A stretch of DNA of 64,000 nt from RHLJ01 sp040222455 (GTDB taxonomy: Bacteria; Bacteroidota; Rhodothermia; Balneolales; Balneolaceae), in assembly GCA_040222455.1 (NCBI GenBank), contig JAVKDD010000033.1:1-64000 (forward strand). The letters are read 5' to 3'. Position 1 is the stretch's first letter. Each line of letters starts with the position of its first letter. Below are positions 35,876-44,970 of this stretch, in pieces. A program made the position numbers and the translations under genes. The notes beneath the pieces are model-generated. The model ran no database searches. It saw nothing but the letters and a program-made list of their open reading frames with translations, and was not told the origin of the DNA.

Positions 35876-37549
35876 TTAGGTAAAACTCTCCTGAAATTGT
35901 GATGGACTCTTTCCAAATTCCTTTTTAAAACACTTAGAAAAGTAAGAAGGACTTGAAAAACCAGTTTGATAGGTTATTTCAGAAAAATTATCCTTTCGAG
36001 TTAAAATTAGCTCTTTTGCTCTGTGCAACCGCACAGTCATAATGAGCTGATTAGGTGTCTTATTGGTAACTTTTTTTATCTTTCGTTGAAGTTGACGCTC
36101 ACTCATTCCAACTTCACGACTCAATACTTCTACGCTAAAGGATTCATCATCCAAATGATTATCGATGCTTTGAAGTACGTTTTCAAGAAAGGAGTCGTTT
36201 CTTGAAAATTCTATTCTCTGCACAAACTCTTCTGTTTGGGCTTTTTGTTCTATTTGATCCTTAATCTTAAACAGTGATAAAACCTCACCACCTGGTACTA
36301 CTAATTTCTTAGGGTATTCTGCAAAGGTTAACCCCGCACCCGACAATAAATACTTTACTGTTTGAGTAATTACAACTTCATTTAATTGAACATTCTGAAT
36401 AACTGGATCAAAAAACCGCTCTGTATCTTCACTTTCTAGTTGGGTTTCATCGATAGCCGCTTCCTTTACGTAAATTCCTACCGCTAATTGGGCATTCCAT
36501 TTTTGAACTGCCTTAACTAGATCAATACTACAATGCGTGGCTTTACTGGGGCCTTCAAAAATCGCTGTAAAAGCATTTTGATTAAACTGTACAATCTTAC
36601 CTCGATATTGGCCAATAAATTGACCAACCAACCCTTGAAGATCAATAACGTCTGCTTTGTTTATTCTTATTTGACCTTCTAAAAAAGTATAAAGTTGTTT
36701 TTTATAAACTTTTCGTGGTTCCACTTTAAGTATAAAAGCCTTCATCTGTTCCAGAATCTCTTGAGTATTCCCAACCCAGAATAAATGATCATTTCCCGAA
36801 AACTCTACAAACTTAGCTCCTTCTATTCGCTCGGCTATAAATTTTCCTTCTTCTATTTTAACATCAATATCATTAGTTCGCTGCATAATCAATGAAGGCA
36901 CTTTTATAGAACCCAAAATATCGATGATATCAACTTGGGTATTTGTTTTTGTAAGTACCATTGCCGCGCTCGGGCTAGCCCCAGACCTAAAATAATTAGC
37001 GAGCCAATTCATAAAATTAAGATCCTCTGCTTTTGATGGAGCAAGAGATTCTAACTGCATATCGCCACTACCCCAGCTGGTATCAATCATATCGTATACT
37101 TTCTGACGTTCTTCATCGGTTGGAGCCCAAGGATAGTCATAGGAATATCTACGCTTTGCAAAAATTCCAAACGTAATAAGTGAAATCGTTCTATTTGGAT
37201 ACGTTGCAGCAAATAATGCAGAAACTGATCCTCCTTCAGAATGACCGAATAATACTGCTTTTTCAGATTCAACAGCATCCATTACAGCACGTATATCGTC
37301 CATTCTTTCTTCCAGAGTAGAAAGCTCAACTACTCTATCTGAAAGACCCGTTCCTCGCTTATCAAATAAAATAATCCGAACTATTTTACCTAGTTCTTGA
37401 AAGAAATCTACCAGTTCAGGGCATTCCCACATCAAGTCAATATTTGAAACCCAACCCGGAATGTATACCAAATCTATAGGGCCAGATCCGAATACCTGAT
37501 AAGCAATATTTAAACGCCCGCTTTTTGTGTACTGTGTTGCTGGTTTCAT
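35876..37549 (-). CDS. Three-domain fusion: alpha/beta hydrolase, degenerate nucleotide-cyclase-like domain, AraC HTH
   Basis: The 557-residue protein opens with an alpha/beta hydrolase (about 1-270). The nucleophile elbow is GHSEGG with Ser104, the oxyanion region is YIPGWVSNIDL, and the late His is in GNDHLFW near residue 255. Residues about 285-430 look like a class III cyclase domain: NAFTAIFEGPSKATHCSIDLVKAV, LAVGIYVKEA, NEVVITQTVKYLLSGAGL and PGGEVLSLFKI follow the order seen in hydrolase-cyclase fusions. The metal-binding FTDIV-type motif is missing, so no catalysis is expected. The C-terminus (about 450-557) is a two-HTH AraC domain (ERQLQRKIKKVT, ITYQTGFSSPSYFSKCFKKEFG). It is probably a ligand- or substrate-responsive regulator. 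Confidence 0.8.
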   Translation of the reverse strand: MKPATQYTKSGRLNIAYQVFGSGPIDLVYIPGWVSNIDLMWECPELVDFFQELGKIVRIILFDKRGTGLSDRVVELSTLEERMDDIRAVMDAVESEKAVLFGHSEGGSVSALFAATYPNRTISLITFGIFAKRRYSYDYPWAPTDEERQKVYDMIDTSWGSGDMQLESLAPSKAEDLNFMNWLANYFRSGASPSAAMVLTKTNTQVDIIDILGSIKVPSLIMQRTNDIDVKIEEGKFIAERIEGAKFVEFSGNDHLFWVGNTQEILEQMKAFILKVEPRKVYKKQLYTFLEGQIRINKADVIDLQGLVGQFIGQYRGKIVQFNQNAFTAIFEGPSKATHCSIDLVKAVQKWNAQLAVGIYVKEAAIDETQLESEDTERFFDPVIQNVQLNEVVITQTVKYLLSGAGLTFAEYPKKLVVPGGEVLSLFKIKDQIEQKAQTEEFVQRIEFSRNDSFLENVLQSIDNHLDDESFSVEVLSREVGMSERQLQRKIKKVTNKTPNQLIMTVRLHRAKELILTRKDNFSEITYQTGFSSPSYFSKCFKKEFGKSPSQFQESFT

Positions 37550-37630
37550 GACTGCTAAAATAATTCTTTTTCTGTACTTCTAAATGTAGAATCATTAACA
37601 AAAGTTTCCTATCGGGCTATTTTACACAAA

Positions 37631-37664
37631 AAACCCCGGACTACTTTGAAGTGAATCGGGGTTT
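37631..37664 (-). terminator. Rho-independent-type terminator of the TIG-repeat gene
   Basis: aaaccccg (37631-37638) pairs with cggggttt (37657-37664). Read on the minus strand the stem is followed by a run of T. It lies 20 bases beyond the stop of the minus-strand gene that ends at 37684. Confidence 0.8.
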
Positions 37665-37683
37665 GAAAATTTGAAATTAGTAA

Positions 37684-39888
37684 TTAATGAGCTGGACGTT
37701 TGGCTTTTAATACACCAATTAATCCTCCATTTCCAACAAAGATAAATCCGTCGTCGGATGGAACAATTTTATTAATCTGTGTGATATGAGTTCCAAAATT
37801 ACTTGGTAAATTTATCGTTGACCAATTTTGTCCATCTGTACTATAATAGTGTTTCAATACATGTCCACCACTGAAATACAAATTGAGATCACTATTATAT
37901 GCCACTCCTAATTGTGGATAGCCACAAAAAGCTCCATCACAGGATCCAGCTGTCCAGTTAGAACCGTCGCTGCTATAGTATACAGAAGGTTGATTCCTTA
38001 AACTAGATGGTTCTTTACCAACTCCAACAAATTGATTTTCAGCCCAAATTACACTGTTCAGCCAGAAATTCTGAGTGTTAGAGGTCCATGAGCTCGTACT
38101 ATTAGATGGAGTAGATGTCCAATATGCACTTGTACCCATCCCAACTGAAATAATCTTTTCTCCACTTGAAGCAAAGTCCATAATTTCAGAGCTATTTCCT
38201 ACAATATCTGTCCATTGATAAATATTAGAATTTGAAAATCCTGAATTATATACTAATGATGAATAATTTTTAATTCCAAATATCTGTCCATTTGAAGCAA
38301 ATAAATTAGAAATATCATCTGGTGATACTTTTGGATTCAAATTACTTATGCTTTCAGCTGAATTATACATTTGGTAGTAAGTTGATCCATTAATTGTATT
38401 TACAGAACCCCATAATGTAAAAACAGATGCACCACCTCTATCAGAATAAACCACTGTATTAATGTTTAAATTCGAAATAGGTGGATTCCCCAATGATGCA
38501 AATGACCAATCAGTTCCATCATTTTCACTTATTACAACGTTATTTTCATTTCCCACAGCTACTACATAAGTACCCGTACTATCAATTGCCACATCGTGCA
38601 AGTCTTGCGTTGTTGTTCCTAAAGTCGGCATAGAATATTCTAATACAATAAGAGAATCACTAGATGGATTGCTATGCCCTACACTTGAAGTCACCGTAAT
38701 AGGTCCTGTTAAAGCATTTAATGGAATTGTTACATTAAATTGATTTTGATTACTAGATGGTGCAGAGGTTTCTATTGCACCACCGGCAAAGGTAACCGTA
38801 TTCGTTAATGAGAAATTTTCACCATAAACAGTCATCACTCTATCACTTTGAAAGTTATCTCCTACAATCAATACTTTTTCCGAGAATGAATTAATTACTG
38901 GATTACCAATTGGTTGTTCACCTATTTCAAACTCTACCGCATTACTTTGGATTCCATCAACAACTACTCTTATTTCCCCATCATGTGCTCCAGGAGGTAC
39001 AATTACTGTCATAATTGAAGAGGTTGATTCATGAGGATGTGTAGTAATTCCATTTGGAAAAAAAATAGTATTGTTAGCTGGTATTGGGTCAAAATTACTT
39101 CCTTCTATTGTCATTGCTGAACCAGCTTCTACTTCAGTAGTATTATCGGAATCAATCCAAGGAGCAAATGATCTAAAAGCCCTTGCACATCGCCCATTGC
39201 TTTTTTGGGCATAGCTTAACGTTCCATTATTATTTAAAACGTAAACACTGGAAGTATACATTTCTTTAACTTGATAAGATGTTAGCCCTTGAAATGCATA
39301 ATTAGGAGGTATTTGTGTTGATGACCACCATCCTCCAGAAGGACAATTTGCAAAATTTGATGGGACATTTTGGTAAGCTACTTTTATTTCTTCAGAACTT
39401 GGTAAGTACCAGTCGGTATAGCCTCCTCGATTAGTACTAGCGACAAAATATAGTGCATCCAATGCCGGGCTATTATAATTTGGCCAAATTGTTTTTGGAG
39501 GTTTCCCACACCCACTTATAGCACATGCTGCGTTCATATTGTTAGCGCCACTTCCAATTGGAGCTATGAGGCTGCTATTATATGATATACCATTACTTGA
39601 CAACCGATTATACCAATACGCGTTACTGTTTTCATCTTCAGTAGCTGCTACAATCCCTTTTCCATTTTTACTCTCATCTACATAGACAATAACTCCCCCT
39701 GCATAATTCTTCCCAGTAAAATCATTCGTTGCGTTACTAGGGCATTCCTGAATAACAGTATAAAGTGATTTACCGGAATCTAGTTTTGCTTGGATGTCAC
39801 TAGAATTACAATTTTGAGCTTTACTTTGAACAGTGAAAGTTAGACATAACAATACTATCCCTATTGCATATTTAAATACAAGTTTCAT
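37684..39888 (-). CDS. Large secreted protein: DUF1566-like domain, IPT/TIG repeats, propeller-like C-terminus
   Basis: From the ATG at 39888 the protein is 734 residues with a signal peptide (MKLVFKYAIGIVLLCLTFTVQSKA). The start at 39888 is preferred because an AGGGGAAAT ribosome site precedes it. The first domain (about 60-245) has the DUF1566 pattern: GGVIVYVDE, GYTDWYLPSSEEI, WWSSTQ, GRCARAFRSF. Two Ig-like IPT/TIG units follow (about 248-425), and then a region with repeated WT and YYSSDGSNW motifs like sialidase or YCF48-type propellers. The protein is surface or secreted, perhaps for adhesion or binding glycans. It ends KAKRPAH without a recognisable Type IX sorting domain. Confidence 0.75.
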   Translation of the reverse strand: MKLVFKYAIGIVLLCLTFTVQSKAQNCNSSDIQAKLDSGKSLYTVIQECPSNATNDFTGKNYAGGVIVYVDESKNGKGIVAATEDENSNAYWYNRLSSNGISYNSSLIAPIGSGANNMNAACAISGCGKPPKTIWPNYNSPALDALYFVASTNRGGYTDWYLPSSEEIKVAYQNVPSNFANCPSGGWWSSTQIPPNYAFQGLTSYQVKEMYTSSVYVLNNNGTLSYAQKSNGRCARAFRSFAPWIDSDNTTEVEAGSAMTIEGSNFDPIPANNTIFFPNGITTHPHESTSSIMTVIVPPGAHDGEIRVVVDGIQSNAVEFEIGEQPIGNPVINSFSEKVLIVGDNFQSDRVMTVYGENFSLTNTVTFAGGAIETSAPSSNQNQFNVTIPLNALTGPITVTSSVGHSNPSSDSLIVLEYSMPTLGTTTQDLHDVAIDSTGTYVVAVGNENNVVISENDGTDWSFASLGNPPISNLNINTVVYSDRGGASVFTLWGSVNTINGSTYYQMYNSAESISNLNPKVSPDDISNLFASNGQIFGIKNYSSLVYNSGFSNSNIYQWTDIVGNSSEIMDFASSGEKIISVGMGTSAYWTSTPSNSTSSWTSNTQNFWLNSVIWAENQFVGVGKEPSSLRNQPSVYYSSDGSNWTAGSCDGAFCGYPQLGVAYNSDLNLYFSGGHVLKHYYSTDGQNWSTINLPSNFGTHITQINKIVPSDDGFIFVGNGGLIGVLKAKRPAH

Positions 39889-40066
39889 ATTTCCCCTTTT
39901 CTTAATCCAGATTAATATTTGAATGAGATACAACCCATAAACCCATTATTTAGCAAAATGAAATACTTTTTTTTTGTATTTACAATAGCGAATTAGAATT
40001 TCTAGAAATAAAAAAACAGGGAATATTCTAGTTAAGGAATTCGAAAGTTGAATAGTAAAATTAAAT

Positions 40067-40135
40067 ACCCCTCCAAAACTGACGAGGCTTTACTCTTTTT
40101 AGCTAAGATTTTTGAGGCGTGAATTACATTCATTC
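40067..40135. repeat. Decayed copy of the groEL terminator and stop-codon region
   Basis: About 65 bases match 50005-50071 with scattered substitutions. cccctccaaaa begins both, ctttttagctaagattt is identical in both, and tgagg and attacat follow at the same spacing. In the original this is the groEL terminator and last codons. Here the hairpin is mutated (acgagg instead of aagggg) and no groEL coding sequence follows. Confidence 0.75.
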
Positions 40136-40195
40136 TAGCTACAGTAAGTAAACAGTTTTTCTTTTCTATTTTACAGCTCATTTACACATAATTGC

Positions 40196-40224
40196 TTTCA
40201 TGAAATGGAAGAAATTTCATGAAA
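40196..40224. promoter_or_regulatory. Candidate operator: two palindromes forming an 11-base inverted repeat
   Basis: tttcatgaaat (40196-40206) and atttcatgaaa (40214-40224) are exact reverse complements separated by 7 bases. Each contains the 10-base palindrome tttcatgaaa, with 19 bases between their starts (near two helical turns). It sits 137 bases before the first gene of the pyrimidine cluster, where a dimer-of-dimers regulator could bind. Confidence 0.5.
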
Positions 40225-40360
40225 ATCATTTATCCACAAATTATCCACATTTTATTCTTTCGTTTTTGCTTGCAATCTATTATTGTGCAGAGTTGCTATT
40301 TCTATTAACTGTTTGGGCAACTTAACTTTCCAATATTGATCAAACTAACATCATAATATT

Positions 40361-41830
40361 ATGAGTAAAACTGCTACCCTTCTCCCTCATGTAAAGAACT
40401 TCATAAATGGAGATTTCGAGTCAAACCCAACGGAAGCAATGGATGTTATTAGCCCATTAGATGGTACTGTAATTTCGTCCGTCCCAATGTCTGGTTATAA
40501 GCATCTCGATCTTGCTGTTAAAGCAGCTGAAAACGCCTATCCATCATGGTCTTCTAAAACATTGAAAGAAAGAGTACAAATCTTTTTTCGGTACAGACAG
40601 TTACTAGAAGCTAATATTGACGAGCTTACAAAGCTTGTTACGCTCGAAAATGGAAAGACTTACTCTGAAGCAAAGGCTGAAGTTGAAAAGAGTATTGAGT
40701 TATGCGAATTCGCTGTTTCTATGCCTCAGATTTTAACTAACGAAGTACAGGAAGTTAGTCAAGGTGTTGAATGTAGAATAGAAAGGAAACCGCTTGGAGT
40801 CGTCGCCTCTATTTCACCATTTAATTTCCCAAATATGGTCCCACATTGGACCGTTCCAAATGCCATCGTTTTAGGAAATTGTATGATTCTTAAACCATCC
40901 GAAATAGTTCCATTAAGCGCTGTTCGAATTGCCGAACTTTTAAAAGAAGCTGGTCTTCCGGATGGAGTATTCAACATAGTACATGGTGGAAAAGAAATTG
41001 TAGAAGCTATTTGTGATCATCCTGATATAAAAGCCGTTTCATTTGTAGGATCCACAAAAGTGGCTAAAATTGTATATAAAAGAGCTACTTCAACTTTAAA
41101 AAGATGTGTAGCCCTTGGCGGTGCTAAAAATCATTTAATCGTTCTTCCCGATGCAAATCCTGAAATGACAGCAAGTAATGTTGTTGCTTCAATGTCAGGA
41201 TGTGCAGGTCAACGCTGTATGGCAGCAGCCGTTATGGTTGGGGTTGATAAAGTAGATCATATTATAGACCGAATGATTTCTGAAGCTCAAAAGATTATTC
41301 CTGGTGAAACACTGGGTTCTGTTATCTCTAAAGTAGCTAAAGAGCGCATTGAGAAATATATCAATGATGCCGAAAAAGCTGGAGCCAAGGTGCTTGTTGA
41401 TGGAAGAAATGCAACCGTACCCGGAAAAGATGGTGGTTTCTATGTTGGTGCTTCGATCGTAGATCATGTTACTCCTGATATGGCAATTGCAAAAGAAGAG
41501 GTGTTTGGTCCTGTTATTTCGATAATCCGTGCTAAAGATCTGGAGGAAGCTCTTACTATTGAAAATAGTTCAGGTTATGGAAACGCTGCTGCAGTTTTCA
41601 CCCAAAATGGTGGACTAGCCAGGCAGGTAATTGAAAAAGCTAGTGCTGGTATGGTTGGAGTAAATATTGGAGTACCAGTTCCTCGTGAACCATTCCCTTT
41701 TGGAGGATGGAATGATTCCAAATTTGGGGTTTGTGATATCACTGGGAAAAGCTCTATAGAATTCTGGACACAGAATAAAAAAACCTCGGTAAAATGGAAT
41801 GCCGAAGCTCGTACAAACTGGATGAGTTAA
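40361..41830 (+). CDS. mmsA: CoA-acylating (methyl)malonate-semialdehyde dehydrogenase
   Basis: The 489-residue aldehyde dehydrogenase has the MmsA/IolA features. These are FNFPNMVPHWTVPNAIVLGN, KPSEIVPLSA for NAD binding, VALGGAKNHLIVLPDA, the catalytic cysteine in SGCAGQRCMAA (about residue 285), and the C-terminal NIGVPVPREPFPFGGWNDSKFG. The family converts malonate or methylmalonate semialdehyde, CoA and NAD+ to acetyl- or propionyl-CoA and CO2. As first gene of a cluster for uracil breakdown, it is likely to finish the route by turning malonate semialdehyde from beta-alanine into acetyl-CoA. Length is normal for the family. Confidence 0.93.
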   Translation: MSKTATLLPHVKNFINGDFESNPTEAMDVISPLDGTVISSVPMSGYKHLDLAVKAAENAYPSWSSKTLKERVQIFFRYRQLLEANIDELTKLVTLENGKTYSEAKAEVEKSIELCEFAVSMPQILTNEVQEVSQGVECRIERKPLGVVASISPFNFPNMVPHWTVPNAIVLGNCMILKPSEIVPLSAVRIAELLKEAGLPDGVFNIVHGGKEIVEAICDHPDIKAVSFVGSTKVAKIVYKRATSTLKRCVALGGAKNHLIVLPDANPEMTASNVVASMSGCAGQRCMAAAVMVGVDKVDHIIDRMISEAQKIIPGETLGSVISKVAKERIEKYINDAEKAGAKVLVDGRNATVPGKDGGFYVGASIVDHVTPDMAIAKEEVFGPVISIIRAKDLEEALTIENSSGYGNAAAVFTQNGGLARQVIEKASAGMVGVNIGVPVPREPFPFGGWNDSKFGVCDITGKSSIEFWTQNKKTSVKWNAEARTNWMS

Positions 41831-41861
41831 TAAATTTGAAAGTTATAACCGTTAAACAAAC

Positions 41862-43190
41862 ATGGATCAAATAGTACAAGATAATTTAGATTACACCTTA
41901 TTTTCATGGGCAAAACAAGGTGGACTTAACCCCATAAATGCTAAAAGAGCGCGCGGAGTGTATGTGTACGATCGAGATGACAAACGCTATCTCGATTTCT
42001 CTTCTCAATTGATGAATGTAAATATTGGGCATGGAAATCAACGAATTACCGAAGCAGTTGCAAAACAAATGAGTGAGTTGAGTTACGTATATCCTGGCAT
42101 GGCAACCGAAATACGAGGTAAACTTGGTAAAAAAATTGCGGAAATAACTCCTGGTAATCTTACTAAATCATTCTTCACTCTTGGTGGAGCCGAGGCCGTA
42201 GAAAATGCGATTAAAGTTGCACGAATGTTTACAGGCCGATATAAGATCATTTCTCATTATCGCTCTTATCATGGAGCTACCTATGGAGCCATTTCTGCAG
42301 GAGGAGATCCGCGAAAATTTCCAATAGACAGCCAAGCTGTTCCGAACTTTGTTCATGTAGAAAACCCATACTTCTACCGATGTCCTTGGAACACTTCTAA
42401 CATGGAAGAATGTGGAGAAATGGCCGCCCGAAATATTGAAAATATCATCAAATATGAAAATCCAGACAGTATTGCCGCTATTTTAATTGAAGGTGAATCA
42501 GGTTCTTCAGGGTGTATTAAATACCCTCCAAATTACTGGAAAAGACTTCGTGAAATAGCCGATTCCTACGGTATTCTTCTAATTGATGACGAAACTATGA
42601 GCGGTTTTGGAAGAACAGGAAAAATGTTTGGAATAGATCATTCTGGTGTAACTCCCGATTTAATGTGTATGGCAAAAGGTCTTACTTCAGGTTATTTGCC
42701 TTTAGGAGCTGTTGTTCTTACCGATACGATTGCGAAACATTTTAATGACAACCCTTTGGTAATTGGACTTACTTATTCTGCACATGCTGTTTCTTGTGCT
42801 GCTGCTGTTGAAAATATCCAGATTTTGCAAGAGGAGAATATGGTAGAAAATGCTGCAAATATGGGATCTTATATAGAGAATGAAGTTGAAAAACTGAAAG
42901 AAAAACATCCTTCTATTGGAGATTTTAGAAATACGGGACTTCTTGGTTGTGTAGAATTAGTTAAAAACCGAGAGACAAAAGAACCCGTAACTCCTTGGAA
43001 TGCTAAACCACACGAAATGGAGGCAACATTACGCATGGCTTCCAAAATTCGAGAATTAGGCATGTTCACTTTTGTTCGTTGGAATTGGATTTTTATAGCA
43101 CCTCCTCTTTGTGTTACAACCGAAGAGATTGATGAAGGACTCGAAATCATATCAAAGACAATTGATATTGCAGATGAGTACTATAAATGA
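41862..43190 (+). CDS. Class III aminotransferase, probable beta-alanine (omega-amino acid) transaminase
   Basis: The 442-residue PLP enzyme has class III signatures: FFTLGGAEAVENAIKVAR, HYRSYHGATYGAIS, LLIDDETMSGFGRTGKMFG, and the Schiff-base lysine in MCMAKGLTSGYLPLG (about residue 270). The N-terminus DYTLFSWAKQGGLNPI is typical of the omega-amino acid:pyruvate subgroup. In context it should move the amino group of beta-alanine to pyruvate or 2-oxoglutarate, giving malonate semialdehyde for the preceding dehydrogenase. The specific amine donor is inferred from the cluster. It overlaps the transporter gene by 4 bases (ATGA). Confidence 0.9.
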   Translation: MDQIVQDNLDYTLFSWAKQGGLNPINAKRARGVYVYDRDDKRYLDFSSQLMNVNIGHGNQRITEAVAKQMSELSYVYPGMATEIRGKLGKKIAEITPGNLTKSFFTLGGAEAVENAIKVARMFTGRYKIISHYRSYHGATYGAISAGGDPRKFPIDSQAVPNFVHVENPYFYRCPWNTSNMEECGEMAARNIENIIKYENPDSIAAILIEGESGSSGCIKYPPNYWKRLREIADSYGILLIDDETMSGFGRTGKMFGIDHSGVTPDLMCMAKGLTSGYLPLGAVVLTDTIAKHFNDNPLVIGLTYSAHAVSCAAAVENIQILQEENMVENAANMGSYIENEVEKLKEKHPSIGDFRNTGLLGCVELVKNRETKEPVTPWNAKPHEMEATLRMASKIRELGMFTFVRWNWIFIAPPLCVTTEEIDEGLEIISKTIDIADEYYK

Positions 43191-44959
43191 ATGATTTGCT
43201 AAAAACTAAAATTGAAGTTTTAGAAGAAGATGTTTCATCTTCTAGTTTATACAGTGATGAATTAGCTCCTGTTCCTCTATCTAAAAGAACTTGGAACACA
43301 TGGCATTTAGCCTCAATTTGGGTTGGTATGGCCGTTTGTATTCCTACTTATTTAATGGCTTCTTATATGATTAGAGCCGGATTAAGCTGGTTTGAAGCTC
43401 TGATTATCATTAGCATAGCCAATTTGATTATCACTATTCCGATGGTTCTAAATGGTCATGCAGGTGTAAAATATGGAATACCATTTCCAGTACTTGGGCG
43501 GGCTTCATTTGGTACAAAAGGTATCCATATTGCTTCGGTTCTTAGAGCTATTGTTGCATGTGGATGGTTCGGAGTTCAAACCTGGATTGGAGGATTAGCC
43601 ATTTATGCTATTTTTATTGCACTTACAGGAGGTGATTCCATTGCCGGTTTTTCGATAGGTAAATTCATTTCCTTTATTATTTTTTGGTTTATCAACATCT
43701 ATTTTGTGTGGAAAGGAACGGAAAGCATTAAGTGGTTGGAGGAATTTTCGGCTCCCATTCTCTTATTAATTGGTATTTTTCTTATTGGTTGGGGAGTTAC
43801 AAAAGCCGATGGTTTTGCAATTGTTTTAGATCAAAGTAAACAACTTCAGCACCCTACCGCTCAGCTTGAAGAGAATGAAGGGCAACTATATTTAATCCTC
43901 GACCCTCTTACCGAAAAAAACAGTTCAGCATTTAAAGCGGATGAGTACCAATTAATTATTAGTTCTGAAAGTTCAATCATTGATCAAAACTGGTCGCCCT
44001 TATCATCGAACCTCCGAACCAATATCACTGAATTTGCAACCGTTCAAGAAGTTCAGAATGGTGAAAAAACGTTACGTGTTGTATTTAGAAAACTCAGTGA
44101 GAACTCGCCCATACTTTCGAGTGAAATAACGATGAATTTGTCTGAAACTGCAGATACTGCCGTAGTCGATAAAATTTGGATTTACATACTCTGGCTTACT
44201 GCAATGGTTGGATTTTGGGCAACAATGTCTCTTAGTATTGCCGATATCACTCGCTTTGCTAAAACGCAGAAATCGCAAGTTGCTGGTCAATTTATTGGTT
44301 TACCAGGAACCATGATTTTATATTCCTTTGTCGGGATTTTTGTTACTTGCGCTGCAATCATCAATTTTGATTCTATTCTAATAGGAGAAGATGCCCCCTG
44401 GGATCCTGTTACTTTGCTTTCAATGTTTGATTCGCCTGTGGTTGTAATCATCTCTCAAATTTTTATGCTTATTGCTACACTAAGTACTAACATTGCAGCA
44501 AATGTAATTGCTCCGGCAAACGCTTTTTCAAACCTCTTTCCTAAAAAAATAAGCTTTAAAATCGGAGGTTTGATTACAGGGGTTATTGGAATTGTGATTT
44601 GTCCATGGCTATGGTTAGATGATATAAGTAGTCTTTTGATTTTCATTAGTGGATTGCTCGGACCTGTATTAGGAATAATGCTTGCCGATTATTTTGCGGT
44701 TAGAAAAACACACATTTATACCGCTGAATTGTATAAAGAAAAAGGACTTTATTCATACAATGGAAGCGGATTTAACTCTTCCGCTATAATTGCATTCGCT
44801 GCCGGAACCGGACTCGCTTTAGTTGGTTATTGGGTCGAATCTTTAAGTTTTTTCTATTCGCTTTCATGGTTTACTGGTTTTTTCTTGTCGTTTGGGCTTT
44901 ATTACTTCCTCATGAAAGGAAAGATTATCGACCCTGAACCTATTCTTGTTAATGTTTAA
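43187..44959 (+). CDS. NCS1-family nucleobase transporter with an inserted soluble domain
   Basis: The protein has 590 residues, against about 480-500 for usual NCS1 members. The N-terminal part (LSKRTWNTWHLASIWVGMAV, GIPFPVLGRASFG) and the MVGFWATMSLSIADITRFAKTQKSQ-like helix 6 (quoted in part) are canonical for uracil, hydantoin or allantoin permeases. Between helix 5 (ILLLIGIFLIGWGV) and helix 6 lies a polar, strand-rich segment of about 110 residues (about 213-325). By Mhp1 topology it should face the periplasm. The transporter probably imports uracil or thymine with a cation for the enzymes encoded around it. It overlaps the transaminase gene by 4 bases. Confidence 0.88.
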   Translation: MNDLLKTKIEVLEEDVSSSSLYSDELAPVPLSKRTWNTWHLASIWVGMAVCIPTYLMASYMIRAGLSWFEALIIISIANLIITIPMVLNGHAGVKYGIPFPVLGRASFGTKGIHIASVLRAIVACGWFGVQTWIGGLAIYAIFIALTGGDSIAGFSIGKFISFIIFWFINIYFVWKGTESIKWLEEFSAPILLLIGIFLIGWGVTKADGFAIVLDQSKQLQHPTAQLEENEGQLYLILDPLTEKNSSAFKADEYQLIISSESSIIDQNWSPLSSNLRTNITEFATVQEVQNGEKTLRVVFRKLSENSPILSSEITMNLSETADTAVVDKIWIYILWLTAMVGFWATMSLSIADITRFAKTQKSQVAGQFIGLPGTMILYSFVGIFVTCAAIINFDSILIGEDAPWDPVTLLSMFDSPVVVIISQIFMLIATLSTNIAANVIAPANAFSNLFPKKISFKIGGLITGVIGIVICPWLWLDDISSLLIFISGLLGPVLGIMLADYFAVRKTHIYTAELYKEKGLYSYNGSGFNSSAIIAFAAGTGLALVGYWVESLSFFYSLSWFTGFFLSFGLYYFLMKGKIIDPEPILVNV

Positions 44960-44970
44960 TTCTGAATGAT

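Larger units (their letters stand above)
39889..40360. other. Divergent intergenic region with several palindromes, no gene seen
   Basis: No reading frame is supported in these 472 bases between divergent genes. The stretch contains an aaatac/gtattt hairpin around T9 (39961-39981), a perfect 12-base palindrome atttctagaaat (39998-40009), a decayed copy of the groEL 3' flank (40067-40135) and a paired palindrome (40196-40224) listed separately. It should hold the promoter of the pyrimidine catabolic cluster. Confidence 0.5.

Noticed and set aside
35708..35902. 64-codon plus-strand frame starting at TTG with a ggag just upstream
   Set aside because: It overlaps the end of the fusion-regulator gene, has no recognisable protein features and sits in an AT-rich intergenic stretch. 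Chance is the simpler explanation.
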